Source of the DNA: Pictodentalium vernedei
Taxonomy: Eukaryota; Mollusca; Scaphopoda; Dentaliida; Dentaliidae
Length of the DNA stretch: 64,000 nucleotides
Assembly (NCBI GenBank): GCA_031216915.1
Contig: JAUFNR010000077.1
Location: forward strand, 62,001 to 126,000
Direction: 5' to 3'
The notes under the pieces were generated by a model. It worked only from the letters and a program-made list of their open reading frames with translations. It had not been told where the DNA came from and ran no database searches. This document shows, one piece after another, positions 63,882 to 64,000 of this stretch. The position numbers were made by a program, and so were the translations under genes. The number at the start of each line of letters is the position of its first letter. Position 1 is the first letter of the stretch.

Positions 63882-64000
63882 TGACAAACTTACCAATTTT
63901 ATTTACTTGGCTAACATATCAGACAGAACCATTTAATTTTAGAAACCATTTAATTTTTATGTTTTTAAGTTTGCACTGGTTATAAAAAGAGAGCATGTGG

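Overview
The window is eukaryotic intronic DNA from a metazoan, probably an aquatic invertebrate; the sequence does not fix the phylum. The host signal is three short minus-strand exons with canonical AG/GT borders at 57992-58096, 44382-44478 and 37837-37937. They join in phase into about 102 codons that I recognise as the start of the cap-binding domain of snurportin-1 (SNUPN), the adaptor that imports m3G-capped U snRNPs. I found neither the N-terminal importin-beta-binding exons nor the rest of the cap-binding domain, so the gene probably extends past both edges. Nearly everything else is transposable element.

The dominant elements are DIRS-type (tyrosine recombinase) retrotransposons, nine copies (A-I), all on the minus strand like the host gene. 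The complete copies have about 200-bp inverted terminal repeats (ITRs), a 3' ITR extended by about 27 bp, and an 89-bp internal complementary region (ICR) that copies the joined ends. In transcription order they encode a zinc-finger gag, an RT/RNase H/methyltransferase-like pol in the +1 frame, and a tyrosine recombinase (YR) back in the gag frame. Copy I (48336-55470) looks fully intact. Copy B (9421-16534) is nearly identical but its RT is broken by a 16-bp deletion.

The copies are nested. B sits in C (8362-22374) and C sits in an old copy F (3868-22680). E (30475-about 36270) sits in D (23483-37387). I sits in H (46211-56427). C, D and E are one non-autonomous family that shares loss of the RT core and a tandem duplication in gag. 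H is a second type of deletion derivative. G (42428-44162) is a more distant lineage with a dead recombinase. Three of the outer copies (A, D, H) lie inside copies of a TTAA-flanked palindromic MITE that looks piggyBac-derived, and G abuts a relative of it.

Smaller elements fill the rest: piggyBac-like MITEs, two hAT-like non-autonomous elements with 8-bp target duplications, SINEs that share one body but carry either a 5S rRNA-like or a tRNA-like head, a foldback element, a 2.7-kb composite repeat with a 168-bp tandem array, and a roughly 335-bp tandem array at the right edge. I saw no bacterial genes, CRISPR arrays or genuine tRNA/rRNA genes.
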